Part shown: positions 1 to 12,701 of the stretch, piece by piece
Layout of the letters: each line of letters starts with the position of its first letter
How positions within the stretch are numbered: the stretch's first letter is position 1
NCBI GenBank assembly: GCA_029721515.1
Contig: CM056561.1
Span: 17,847,635-17,911,634 of the forward strand
Length of the DNA: 64,000 nucleotides
Direction: 5' to 3'
Source: Synanceia verrucosa
Lineage: Eukaryota > Chordata > Actinopteri > Perciformes > Synanceiidae
The notes under the pieces: model-generated
Database searches by the model: none
What the model was told of the DNA's origin: nothing
Seen by the model: the letters and a program-made list of their open reading frames with translations, nothing else
Made by a program: the position numbers and the translations under genes

Positions 1-92
1 TCCTCCTCCAGCCAGTCGTTATACTGGACGATGCCCGCCATCACCACATCGGCACCCTTCATGTAAAAAGTGATCTCTCCTGTAGACTCATC
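1..92 (-). CDS. atp9a: ATP9A coding exon 16 (cut by window edge)
   Basis: Residues from 556: [20 protein letters not shown], then [10 protein letters not shown]. It has the KGAD nucleotide-binding motif. The acceptor is ttttctag at 93-100. The exon continues past base 1, so its end and all later exons are missing here. Confidence 0.95.
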
Positions 93-3000
93 CTAGAAAA
101 CAGTATATTCAGATAGAAATAGGACAGAAAAACCATTAAATACCCCAACTTTTCTCAGACAGGGTTTTCAGTCCCTCCATACCCACATTAGCCAAGCTGC
201 ACAAGCTATTTCACGATTTCGTGATTTTGTGTTGCCTAGAAATGTAAAACTTATTTTGGTTCAGAAAATATTATCATGAGGAAGTAGAAAAGATCCCAGG
301 CTTCCTGAGTTCTAGCCTGGCCAATACAAATAAAGTTAGTCATCAGACTTAGTCAGAGGTTATAAGGTGAGCTTTTTCACAGATAATATGGTTTAATATG
401 AATCTGTTCTTGTTTTGTCCCGTTCAAGCTGGTGTCGAATCCAAATCGCTCTCCTAGCAACAAGCTCTGAAATACATTGTAATTGAAAGAAGTATTAAAG
501 CAATCTGTCAAACAATTCAATTTATATGGACAGCATAAGAAAGCAAAAAAATGCACAAGAGCTCCTGTGATTTAAGTGACAGAAGAGAACTTTAATCACA
601 TGACTTGGCACTTACTCGCACTATGATGCCCATCCTCTTGCTCTCGTATGTGAAGGGGAATATCTGCAGGATGGTGAAGTTCAGGATTTGGCCAGTAGGG
701 GTCCGCAGCTGTATGGAGGACTGGTCTCTTCCCACCAGAGTCAGACCAACGCTTTCAGTCCACTGCACCAGCGACACCTATCAACACCACATTGTCAATA
801 CGATAACAGGGGGTCATTGAATACAGAAGTGAGGAAAGAAGATGATCACATTTGATGTGTTTAACAAATAAGGAAGTATAATCATCTTCAAGATACACAG
901 AGCAAGGAGGAAAAGTGACCACTGCTTGGAGGTATTATTGTTCTCATGGTGAAGCCATGATGTCAATATAATGCTCCATTACTTGGATTACCAAACAAAC
1001 AGTGAGGAGCACTTTGGATGCCAGAGTGCACAGTAGCCATTTAGTCTTGATCAATAACATTTTAAGCACTCAAAACTATTGATTGATAAACTACTGGGGA
1101 AATGTCCATTTATGAACAAAAAAATATAGTTTCTGCTCCATCCTTTTCCATCGACACAACAGCCACAATATCCATTAATAAAATGCTAAAGTTTGTAATG
1201 AGAAATAGACCTATGAGTTGTAGACCAGAGGTCAAATCACATTCATCAGTCATCTTGTGACGGGTCTAATAGCAGAGCAGCCAAACGGATACAGATGAGA
1301 GAAAACAACAAATGTCCCACCTCTGATTTTAAAACCACATATTCTGCGGTTTTTGCAAAATTACTTATTTTGGAAATGCATGACCACGTAGTCTGACAAT
1401 GCCTGGCCGGTAGCGCTCTAACGTCAGAAAAGCTCTGACTACCGTAAAGTTTGTCATCCAGGTTGGGAAATATGAGGATCGCTCTTAGTCACAGTCTAGA
1501 AATATTCATTGTGGGGGCTCTTTAGGATCTGGTGTCTGCCACAGCAGCACCACCTTGTAACAGAAGCATCTGTGTCTGCTGAAAATTTCAAACGTGGCTG
1601 AATAATGCTGGATCCAGTTTGGCTTGACTCAGAACTGCCACATGGCTGGCAAGTTTTTTTTTAATGAGTCGAAAAGGAAAATGATTCATATATCAACTCT
1701 CTTTGGTGAATTACACATAATTCACTAGTTCCTAACCAGGGGTCCCGAGGCCTACATGAGAAAAGTACACCATGAAAACTCAGTCAAAATTTATGAAAAA
1801 AAGGAGCATTTGAAGTATGCAAAATTGTTAAAAAGTACACAATGCAGAGAATTGTATAAAAAATTTCATAATCTAAAAAAAATAGCAATAATCTGCCTAA
1901 AATTCATCCAAATCGCTAATTTTACACAAAATTCCTGCAGTTGTTGCATTGCACTCTTTAGGTTAATTGCATTTATCCATTGTTCTGTACTGATATTAAC
2001 ATGCATTGAAAATAATATGAAATACCAATAAAATGTCACTTAGTCAGGTTACCAACCCTTTTCTACCATCTATCACATCATACTTTTGATACTACTTGTG
2101 TAAAAAAAACCTGAACTAAGCTAAACTAGTATTATAGGCATGTAGATATCTTTGAAAGGGGGTAAGTGTTGATAAAAAAAAAGCATACATTCAGCATATG
2201 ACATTGTGTGCAGAGCGCTCACAGCCACGGCCAGGTCTATATTAAGACTTCCTGCAAAGTGTAAGAAAGCAAACCGAATCTAGATAGTATCAGACTGATA
2301 CAATGCACCTTTCAGGGTAACTCAAAGAAAACAGTTTACATTTTTATCTGGTGTGACCTGAAACAATACTATGGCTCAATTTCAGCCCCACATTATGAAC
2401 CACAGTTCTTTCAACGCAACTCATGTAACAGGTCTTATTAAAATGTGCTATCAAAGAGGAAATTCAAAAGGGCACAAGTGCAATGGGCTGGGGAGCACAT
2501 TAAGGAAATCCGTATTTACACCGCAGGAAATGGATCGAAGTCGAATTCCGCAGCCCTCTTCCTGATGTTCAAAGAATTCGCACTGATCAAGGACACAAAC
2601 GTGGAATGTCGTATGGCTCGTGAACATTACCGTTCAAGGAAGAAAGTAGGGAGGATGCTCAAGATAACGACTTTTCCTGACAAAAAACAAGAACCCTCCA
2701 TCTTAACATCGGAAGTCTGTTCTGCTGCAGGGGGCTTCCATGTTTGGCCTTGCCAAAATGATGTTTAAGTGGATTAAGTGTACATTGACAGGTTGACGTA
2801 CAACATGTAGGTATTTGCATGTGTGTATTAATTCATGTGTCATGTGCCGGAGGTAGTGAAAGGCTTTTGTTACTCATTGCTACTTTTTTCTTTTTTTTTT
2901 TTTTTTTAAATCATACTTCACTCCTCTTTTTAAATGTTTTTCAGTCTTTTAAATTGTTTGATTTGTTTTCTTTTTGTGAAAATTACTTTAATCTCTAAAA

Positions 3001-6000
3001 CGACACTAAGTAGCATATGACCTGCGTTCCGAGAACTGAATGATGAGTTTATCACAAAGTGGTGTAGTTTTACACATTTAGTTAGAACAGTTAAAGCTAC
3101 AGTTGGTGACCTGAAGAATTTTTTTTGCCATATTTGATCAAACTATCACTATACCACAGCAGTAGCACACAAGAAGTCACTACTGACAGTCACTACTTGT
3201 GACCTCCAATCAAACTAGACATATGTTACAATGTGCAAAGTGAGAAAGTTTCCTCCAGCAGCTGAAAACATTTGAGGGGAGAAATGGGCATTACAACAAC
3301 AGAATCTTGATTCATATTTGAACAGTGCTTCCTAATTTGACAGTTTCATCTGCGTTTGCGAGCAGTGATTGACAGCTGCTGAGGAGGCTCCTCTGCTCTG
3401 ACTGGTTGTTTTTCTTCAGGCGACAACTTGGAGCAACTAGGACGAACCTGGTAAGTTTTTATTAAAGTTTTAAGGTGAGCTCTGAGAAACGTTCTCCCTT
3501 TAGCAGACAAAAACACTCAACAGTGAAACTCTATGATCCAGATGTACTAGTACAGTGTGGTATTTTGTATGAAAGAAAACTGGCACTATAACAATTTCTG
3601 CACATGCCCATCTCAGCAGTTTTTTTCCACTGACAAATAACATGACTGTGACAAAAACATGAAGAACGTCTATGTAGTTTCTGTGTAGCTGGCCATCATA
3701 CCTCATCAGGGCTGGACGCCTGGTAGACTCTGCATGTGTCTTCATAATGCTGCTCGGCCTCGGCCTGGTCGGTCACACCATTGGCCTCGTACACAGGAGT
3801 CACGTTGTGCACCAGGGCGATGGCCTTCACAGCCTCATGGACCCTGCTGCTGATGGTCTTACGGACCTTTGTGGCTGCCGGAGCCCTGGAAGCTGGAAGG
3901 TCATGGGTGGGCTGAAGGTAATTACAGAAGGGAATCTGATCAAAAGAAGGGCATGGAGGAATCTAAAAAGACCTTTTCTGATCTCTTTCATTGTGGTCAG
4001 GTTTTCCCCCCCCCAGCAAAGGTCAGCTATTGTCGTCAGAAGAACCAATAATCTGCACTGTAAAAATAAACAAGCTGTGTAGACATTTGAACTCACATAT
4101 ACAACAATTCAAAAATTTGAAAAAGCTCATTTTAAAATAGAGATTACCAACTGGAGACGTGTAGATTTTAGTCAGAGAAAACTGCTTCACCGACAGCAGT
4201 TTCACTGATTGCTGAGATGGTGGCTTGTAAACATAGCCAGATGTGTAAAGTAAATATGAACAATTTGCTTTTGCATTGCTGCCTTGCTATTTCTAGAAGC
4301 CCGCACGTTCAAGGGGGTAATGGTGGCGTCATTTAAGAAGTCTGGTCAGTGATTCGCTTGTGGGCTAATCCTGTTTCCTGCTTCACTAACCTCTGGTGTC
4401 AAGGGGGACAAAGAGTGTCATCTGAGGTCAGGAAGCATTCATCCAAACAATAATCACAAACTGATATGTTTCTTAAAACAATGCTTGCATCTGTTTGTTT
4501 TACCCCTTTCCCATGATTTGGAGATTTCAATCTTTTGTTTTCCAAAATGCTGTTATTCATGCACTGGTTTTTTTTTTACCTGTGTGTAGGCACTGAACAC
4601 ATGGCTCTGTACTTCGTCCATTGAATCCATCCCATATGCCACAGTTCCAAGATGGAGGCGTCTGAACACCATTTCATTTTGAGTAAGGGTTCCTGGTAAA
4701 CACATTAATCATCACAGGCATTCAAATAGCAAAATAATTACAAGAGTTTCATGTGCTACATGTGACTCTTTTGAATAGTGATTGACAGCACAAAATATGA
4801 AATGGAATCTGCAAAATATTTCCAACTCTTTCTAAGGTTTGGATTTATGAAGAGTTACTCAAAGCAGAGCTTGCACGCTGCATATGGTAACAAAGCCAGA
4901 AGCCCTCCTTCACTACACACAACGTCTTGTTACCTCACACTCACTTTAAAAGCACTGTCTGCCAGTATATCAAAATAACCTCAGGGGTCTCGCACATTGA
5001 TTGGCCAGACTGCAGACCCCACCGGCCTTATCGTGCTCTGGATGGGGAAATGGCTGCTCAGTTTATTGGGCATGAGGGCTATAAATATGACATGTAACAC
5101 CTTATGCCTGAGGAAGTGCACTGGTGAATGTGTTGTGCTCCAAAAGGTGTGCATGGATGAGAGACTTTTATTTTAAGATTTAAGAGTGAAATAAGTAGCA
5201 GGTCTCTGGGAGCAGAGCCCCCACCGCAGAGCAAAACCTACTCAAGGAAGGAAACCACTTAACTCTGTCCTACGGGATAATTCCTCTGCAAATCCTCAGT
5301 ATTATAACTCCTCATTTTACTACTCCTCATGCTAGCCTTACCCAGAATCCTGCAGTCTAACCTGTTTTGTCAGTCAGCAAGTAGGAGATGCGTCCAAGTT
5401 GTTCGGGTATGGTGCTGGCCCGCACCATTGTCCCAGGGATCTTGGAGTCTTTCTTAATCATCCAACTGAAAACCATCTTCCCCATATCCAGATTGACGCG
5501 CAAACTGCAACAAATAAAAACAGTAAATGGTTTAACCCCTCACATGTACACACAATGCAACACTGCATGATGACTTTGGAGTGGGGGCTCTTGAGTTGCA
5601 CCTGATTGGCACAATGTTGGAGAAGAGCAGCAGGAAGCGAACAATCTGGAGGTACCAACGGCCAGCGAAGTGCTGGAGTGCCACCATGACCAGCGACACC
5701 ACCACGAGCGCTCCAAACAGGATCTTAGTCAAACAGTTCACTTCCAAGTCAAATAAACCGACCTATAACAAGCAACAGAGGCAAACATTATTAAATGACT
5801 GGGGTGTGTACAGTATGTGTACAACATATGACGGTAAGTAAAGGAAACAATAACAATAAAATATAACAATAATGCAGTAAATCAAAGAATCATGTAAAGC
5901 TAAGCACAGCTAGGGCTAGCAATATTCTTTTTCCACAGCATGGTTTGTAATATGTATTCATTACATTTATATTTATAGATTACATGACAGCAATCAATAA

Positions 6001-9000
6001 ATCAAATGCTGACAAAAAAAAGAAGAACTGGTATTAGTAGCTGCACTCACTAGGCCTTATGCAGAATGTGATATAGATGAAAGAAAGCCTCAATCTTTCA
6101 CCAATGCTTAATTTTTGGTTCTCTCTTAGGGAAGAGAAAATTGTGAGTGGTTGAGAGAGCTCTTCCTTAGATAATATCTTGCTTTCACAGTTCACACATT
6201 GTTTAAAGACAAGAAGACATGTTTTAATGTAAGGAACATCAAAAAAATGCATGAATATCTTATAATCAAATTAAGATTACCATATGCTAATATGCTTGGA
6301 TTATTAAATTGGGGGCTAAATAAATACTATTGGTCCATTGATTCCAACATTAGTTTAGTGTAGTGTATTTCACATGACCTCAACCACATTATTGCTGAAG
6401 TTCTTTTTCTTCTTATAGCCACACCTACACCTGCCCTTAGATGCACTTACTGGCCACTTTATTAGGTACAATTACCTTAATTTTTCATGGCATAGATTCA
6501 ACAAGGTGCTGAAAACATTCCTCAGAAATTTCAGACCATATTAATGAGATAGCATCAAGCAGTTGCTGCAGATTGGTGGGCTGATGGGGTTCAACACATC
6601 CTAAAGCAGGGTTCCCCAATAGGCGGCCCGCGGGCCACATCCGGCCCGCAAGAGCCAAACATCAGGCCGGCACCGCTGCACCGACTGACTGACATGCAGT
6701 ATGCACACAACTCACCTTTCGGCGAGGTTCGCGCCCGCGCACACACACACACACACACAAACAAACACACATGCTCAGGCTCGCGTACAAAGCTACCGCT
6801 GCTCTGTTATTTTGACCTCACGGCACACCATACACTTTCATTACACAGAGAGCAGGTATTCAACAATAACAAACTGCACGTGTCATGCGCATCTGTTGCT
6901 GATTGCCTCAACTGAATACAGGCCCGACATCCGACGGATTGCTGCATCCCATCGTTCTCACTTCTCTCACTGAATGGTAAGTGAATCTCCAGCTCTTTCC
7001 CCCAAATTAACGATCATGGGTTGATGTGTTTTTATCATATGTATAAAATCTGACAGACTCTCTCTCTCTCTCTCTTTCTCAGTGTGTCTGTTTCTATTCT
7101 CTGCCAGGGAGCTTGTGAGGTGCTGACAGGAATTTGTGCCTCAGAATGGGCTTTGAGCCGTTTATTAATAAGCCCATAAACCCTGGTTTAGAGTTTTTGT
7201 GTTTGTGAACTGTTGTGAACTGATATTTCATAGGTGGGTTCTCTTAACTCTGCATGTTGACGATTTTCAGAAATGTTTGTGGACATTTTACAGTAGGCTA
7301 GTTAACACTGTTCCTTTCCTGTTGAGTGCCATAACTGTTATATATTATATATTTGTGAATATTTTGAATATCAAAATAAATTCCACCTGCTCAACTCTCA
7401 TTGTCTTTCTTTATGTTAGGCCTCTATTGTTGGTGGTTGTTAAAGTGTAAGAACATGATAAAAACTATTACATCCACATTGTATTAATATTGTAATTAAA
7501 TAACAACAATAATAACGATAGCGGCAGCAACACGATTTATCTGTATAAATGAAATTTTCTTAGCAAAGTGGGAAAAAAAACTGGACCTGGCCCTTAGCTT
7601 GGAATATTTCACATACTTTGGCCCTTGGGGAAAATTAATTGGGGAACCCTGTCCTAAAGGATCTATTGGATTGAGATCTGGTGATTTTGGAGGCCAATGG
7701 AGTCCAGTGAACTCATTGTCATGTTCAAGAAACCAGTTTGAGATGATCTTAGCTTTGTGACATGGAGCATTATCCTGCAGGAAGTAGCCACCAGAAGATG
7801 GTCCACTGTGGTCATAAAGTGATGGACATGATCAGCAACAATACTCAGGTAGACAGCACCATTTAATCTATGCTCAGTTAGACCTAAAGGGGCCCCAAAG
7901 TGTGCTAAGAAAATATCCCCACACCGTTAAACCATCACCAGCAGCCTGAACCGTTGAGACAAGGCAGGATGGATCCATGCTTCCATTGTTGTTTCATGTT
8001 TTAAATTCTGAACCTACGAACTGAGAACGAGAGTCATCAGACCAGGCAATGTTTTTCCATCTTCTATTGTCCAATTGTGTTGAGCCTGTGCAAGTTTTTT
8101 AGCTGACAGGAGTGGGACCAGGTGTCATCTTCTGCTGCTGATGTGTTCAGAGATGATATTCTACATTCCTTGATTATGACAGGTGGTTATTTGAGTTACT
8201 GTAGCTTTTCTATCATTGTGAACCAGTCTGGCCATTCTCCTCTGACCTCTGACATCAACACGGCATTTTTGCCCAGAGAACCTCAGCCCGCTATTTTCTC
8301 TTTTTGGGACCATTCTGTGGAAACCCTAGAGACGGTTGCAGTAGTTTCTGAAATACTCATACTGGCCTGTCTGGGACAACAACCATGCCACGTTCAAAGT
8401 CACTTAAATCAAATTTCCTCCCCATTCTGATGCTCTCTTTGAGCAGATTGTCTCAACCATGTCTAGATGCCTAAACACACTGAGTTGCTCCCATGTGGTT
8501 GGCCAGTTAAACGTTAGTGTTAATGAGCAGTTGAACGGGTGTACCTAATAAACTTGCTAATGCCACATGCCTCCAATTTATGATCAAGCAGGAATAAATT
8601 CTACAAAAAGCCTAAACTGTCATGCAAACTAAATAATCAGGCTCTGCGTACACTACTGTACCTTGTGCCTTGGGTTGGAGGTGTTCATGACACTGCGCAG
8701 CTCCTTGCCTGTGTAAATCACAACCCCTACCACAGTGCCTGGAGAGAGGGACAGCAAAGGACATTAAAAACCCTGCCTCATGTTAAAATAATAAAACCAA
8801 GAACATAAACACAGTTATGTTTCCCAGCTTCTAATGAATGAAACAAAATTAGTATGGTTGTAAAGTTTCCTATGGATTTTTTTTTAGAATACAGTTGCAA
8901 GAAAAAGTGTGTGAACCCTTTGGAATTACCTGGATTTTTGCATAAATTGGTCATAATCTGATCTGCATCTAAGTCAGTAGACAAACACAGTTGACATCTT

Positions 9001-12000
9001 ACAATGCAATGAATATTCAAATACATGGATCGCAATCTAACGTTTTTTTTTTTCCTCATTTAATCACTATGGGTCTTGCCTCGAAGCTACTTATAAAAGA
9101 ACAAATGTCCAATTTGTTTCTGTAATGGCGAAAGCTGTCATGGGCTTCAGATGCCTTATCGGTGCAACTACTCTGCCATTCAGTTGTTATGTACCAGAGG
9201 CAACAACGGTGCTGGCCCACAGGGTGTTTTCAATGCTGAGGCTTTCGTTGACTGGGGGGTCTCCATCCTCCTGTAACAGTTGAAATGTCAAATATTTAGC
9301 ATAATGAAGAAGGACAGAAACCGGTCAACTGACTGCTACGCTTACTGTAAGCAATGTAAACACTGTCGCAAGGGAAATTTGTTACCAAATTTCAAATGTC
9401 ATTGCTTAACCCATAACAACAACAATAATAACAATAATAATAATAATAATGATAACTATGGCAGTTCACAGTTTAATCTCTTTTATCCCCGTCTGACCAA
9501 GCAAGATTGGCATGATAACTTTTATGTAAAAGTGACTCAGATGTGAGGCAATCAGGTTACCAGATTAATAAAGGGGTGCATGTCTGTGAGGGGCTCAGGG
9601 TAAAACACAGTATATATGTAAACACTCACCCTGGTGAAAGTTCCAATAAAGTTGTGGATATCAATATTTGGTTCTTCTGCATACACATATGATCTGATTT
9701 GTAGAAGGTCCTGCGAGACATCAAAGACAGTTTAGGATCACTGACGGCGTGGGGGATTGATTGTTATCATCCTTTACTGTTCATACGGTAACAGTGTTTG
9801 CTCTGCGGCTTTGCATATAACATAGGGAACCTTTGCCCGAGGCTATTATTAGCAGACAAACTGCTTTGACGTATTCAAAACATAAATATCCGTTACATAT
9901 CTGTTTGACAGTGATGCCGTCGGCGCTAGCGCGTCTTTTACTTTTACTGTCTTCTCCATCCTGAGAGGAATATTGTCTCCTCTCTAAATATATGCGGTTG
10001 CTAGCGGGTGGGAGAGCAGGTGATGACAGAAGCAGCACAAAGGGGGGAAAAAGTGGCAGTTCAAGGGTTGAAGCAGACCCAGGTCATATAACAGCTCGCC
10101 AAAAGCAGTCATTAATGGTCTTTTATTGCATATCAAATAACAGCAATGACCTCCACCTCTGATTTCTCCCAGACACCAGCTTTTAACAGTATATTTCAAA
10201 ACTCTTTAATTAAATGGCCTTACGAGATTTTATATGTTTATTAATTGGTCTGGATTATTGCAAATTCAGGCAAACACAATGCAAACCCACTTTTTCATTT
10301 GAAAATAAGCATCTAAATAATATTATTTTTTGTAGAATACTGAATTCAGCTGTATCATACTGAACATTGCTCCAACTGATTGTTTTTTATTGACAATTTG
10401 AAATAGAAAACTATGAATAATAACGGGGTGAAAGCTACGGGCCTGAGGTGAACCTTTGACCTTTTAGTCATTCTCTGATGACTTGCTGATTTCTTATAAA
10501 GCACAGCGATGGCATTAACACAGTGCTTAATATGCAATTTCCCCTTGCATCTTCACAGCCTCTCCATCTGTATTGTATGACTCACAGCAGCAGTTGGCAG
10601 TCTCTGCGTGCAGGCCACTGGGAGGCGTAGTTTCCAGTCAGTCTCTCCATCCAGCTGGTCAGTCCGCAGGAAACAGGAGCCTGCAAAGCAAAGGACCAGA
10701 GCTGCCACTGATCAACACATTCACCCCTAGGGGGCAACAACAGATTACATTATATTACTTTACAATCTCTTATCTGAACGGTGGCATTGTAAAAATCACT
10801 ACATTTAGATCGCAATAGATGCTGAAAGTTGCTGGAAATTGTTGCTGGTTTCTGATTCTATTTGCTCTAATGCACATCTATTTTTCAACACAGCATGGAC
10901 TTTAGCAACTTCTGCGAATGGGGCTAAACTACATATCACTGTCGGGATGGAAGTGAAGGCATCCACCACACAAAGCCCATCCCCCCCACTGGCTTGCATG
11001 CGTCATCCTGCCCCAAAACCTCCCAATCCTGGCCTAGGCTCCTCATAATTGACCTAATGGCCTCCACATGGAAGACAGATAAGCCGAGCACTATTTCCAG
11101 TAAAACAAAGCCTCTGTTTTTCTTCCCGCAGGAACAGGAAGACAACGCAACAATAAACACAACAACATCACACACCTAGCTTCTCAGACAGAGTCACATT
11201 TGGGTTTGTGGAAGTAGAAAATAAAACATCTTGTCATGCCCTGTTTGATTTGATGCTTTTTCTGATGTGCAGTTCCTTGAAGGTTGTTTTAAATGGACTT
11301 GTGTATTTTTGTATATGTGCAAATAAACTGCGATGCATCTTGCCACGTCTGTACTATCACTGACAAATCTTGTCCTAATCCATATTTGATTATTCAGATG
11401 AAGAATCCTCATCTCAGGCCTCCTGTTCTATTTTTGCATTTGGATTTCTGTGTCCCTCCGTTTTCCTTTTCATTATCTTCTCATTTGAAAGACAAAATGA
11501 GTCATCAAAGACGGAGAGAGCAATGTTTTGTCTACAGCGCTGATACGTGGAGTAGGAAGTCTCTCTGCGATGCTGAGTGATAGTTTAGTACTGGACCCAA
11601 TTACAATTTAGACATTGTAGGACTTCCTGTCCTGGCTCAGGGCTAATCCCTGCACCTCAGCGCCTTTTTAAACAAGTCATTTCCCCAGCCAGCCAGGCAG
11701 CCAGCCTGTTGTAGAGATCTGAATGAATGACCAGCAGATGTTTACCATTTCTTTCCGAGGTCCTTAAAAAGATCATGTCAGCAGGAACACGCTGGTTCTA
11801 CAAAGAAAGGCAGAAAGAAAAAAAAATGTCAACATCACTTCCTGATCCTGCACTTTTCTTCCTCCCTCCTCTGCTCTTTAACTGTAGAAAAGTAAAGACT
11901 CGAGCTTTTCATGTGCCACATTGCCGACAGCCAGTCAGTCAAAATAATAAGCCCTCTAGCAAATCATCCTGTCGTGGCCTGAGCAGGAACCTGGCCAGAT

Positions 12001-12670
12001 TTTTACACTCTGCCTGACCTGCGTCCTTCGTTGCACTACACAAATTCTTCATTCAATTCTTCTGGACAGCTTTTCCAAAAAAGTTGAAACGCACATGGAT
12101 GATTGCTAAGAGGTCGATAGTTTAATAAAGATGTGTCATTTAGAAATTCTTTCTCTCTTTCTGTCAGCTCCTGGTTTCACTGCTGCTGAATTGTAACCCA
12201 CGTCGCTCTGAATCACTCAGTCATATTAGTGAAACGTGTAGCACAATATGCATGACCTCTCCTTCAGCTGCTGTGAAATGAGCGATTCAAAGAGAAACCT
12301 TCAGCTGGAAACTGAAGACGGGATGCACTTCTCATGTTTCGTCAGCAAACCCTCTCTGTCCACGAGACAGGCAACCCTGAAAACTAACTAAGTAATTTAG
12401 GTATTTTTAAAATAACCACAAACTGAGTGGGATTTGAAGATAAAAACAAGTACATCAATAGATAGTACTTAATTTAATTTGTATTTGAGATCTAATTAAA
12501 GGCGTTTTAGGTCCATGTGTGTTGTGCATGTATTGAGTTTGACAGACTCAACGTTGATCACAAGATTACAAAATCTTTACCAACTCCTTTCACCTCAGTC
12601 ACAAGAGGAGCAGAGAAGATTAACAACCCCCTCATTATTCCCTGTCATATAAATGGTGACTTGACAGTCC

Positions 12671-12701
<31 letters not shown>

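Larger units (their letters stand above)
6446..8563 (-). mobile_element. Tc1/mariner-type transposon relic, split by a hAT insertion
   Basis: Both ends carry an inverted tattaggtac-type terminus: ggccactttattaggtac on the left and gtgtacctaataaa on the right. Between them, read on the minus strand, the sequence resembles a common fish Tc1-like transposase gene, with the 5' part at the right. The middle is displaced by a separate 1045-base element at 6607-7651. The copy lies in ATP9A intron 10 and is degraded. Confidence 0.85.

Noticed and set aside
3747..4082. 111-codon plus-strand frame
   Set aside because: Overlaps ATP9A exon 14 on the other strand, which has clear homology and splice sites.
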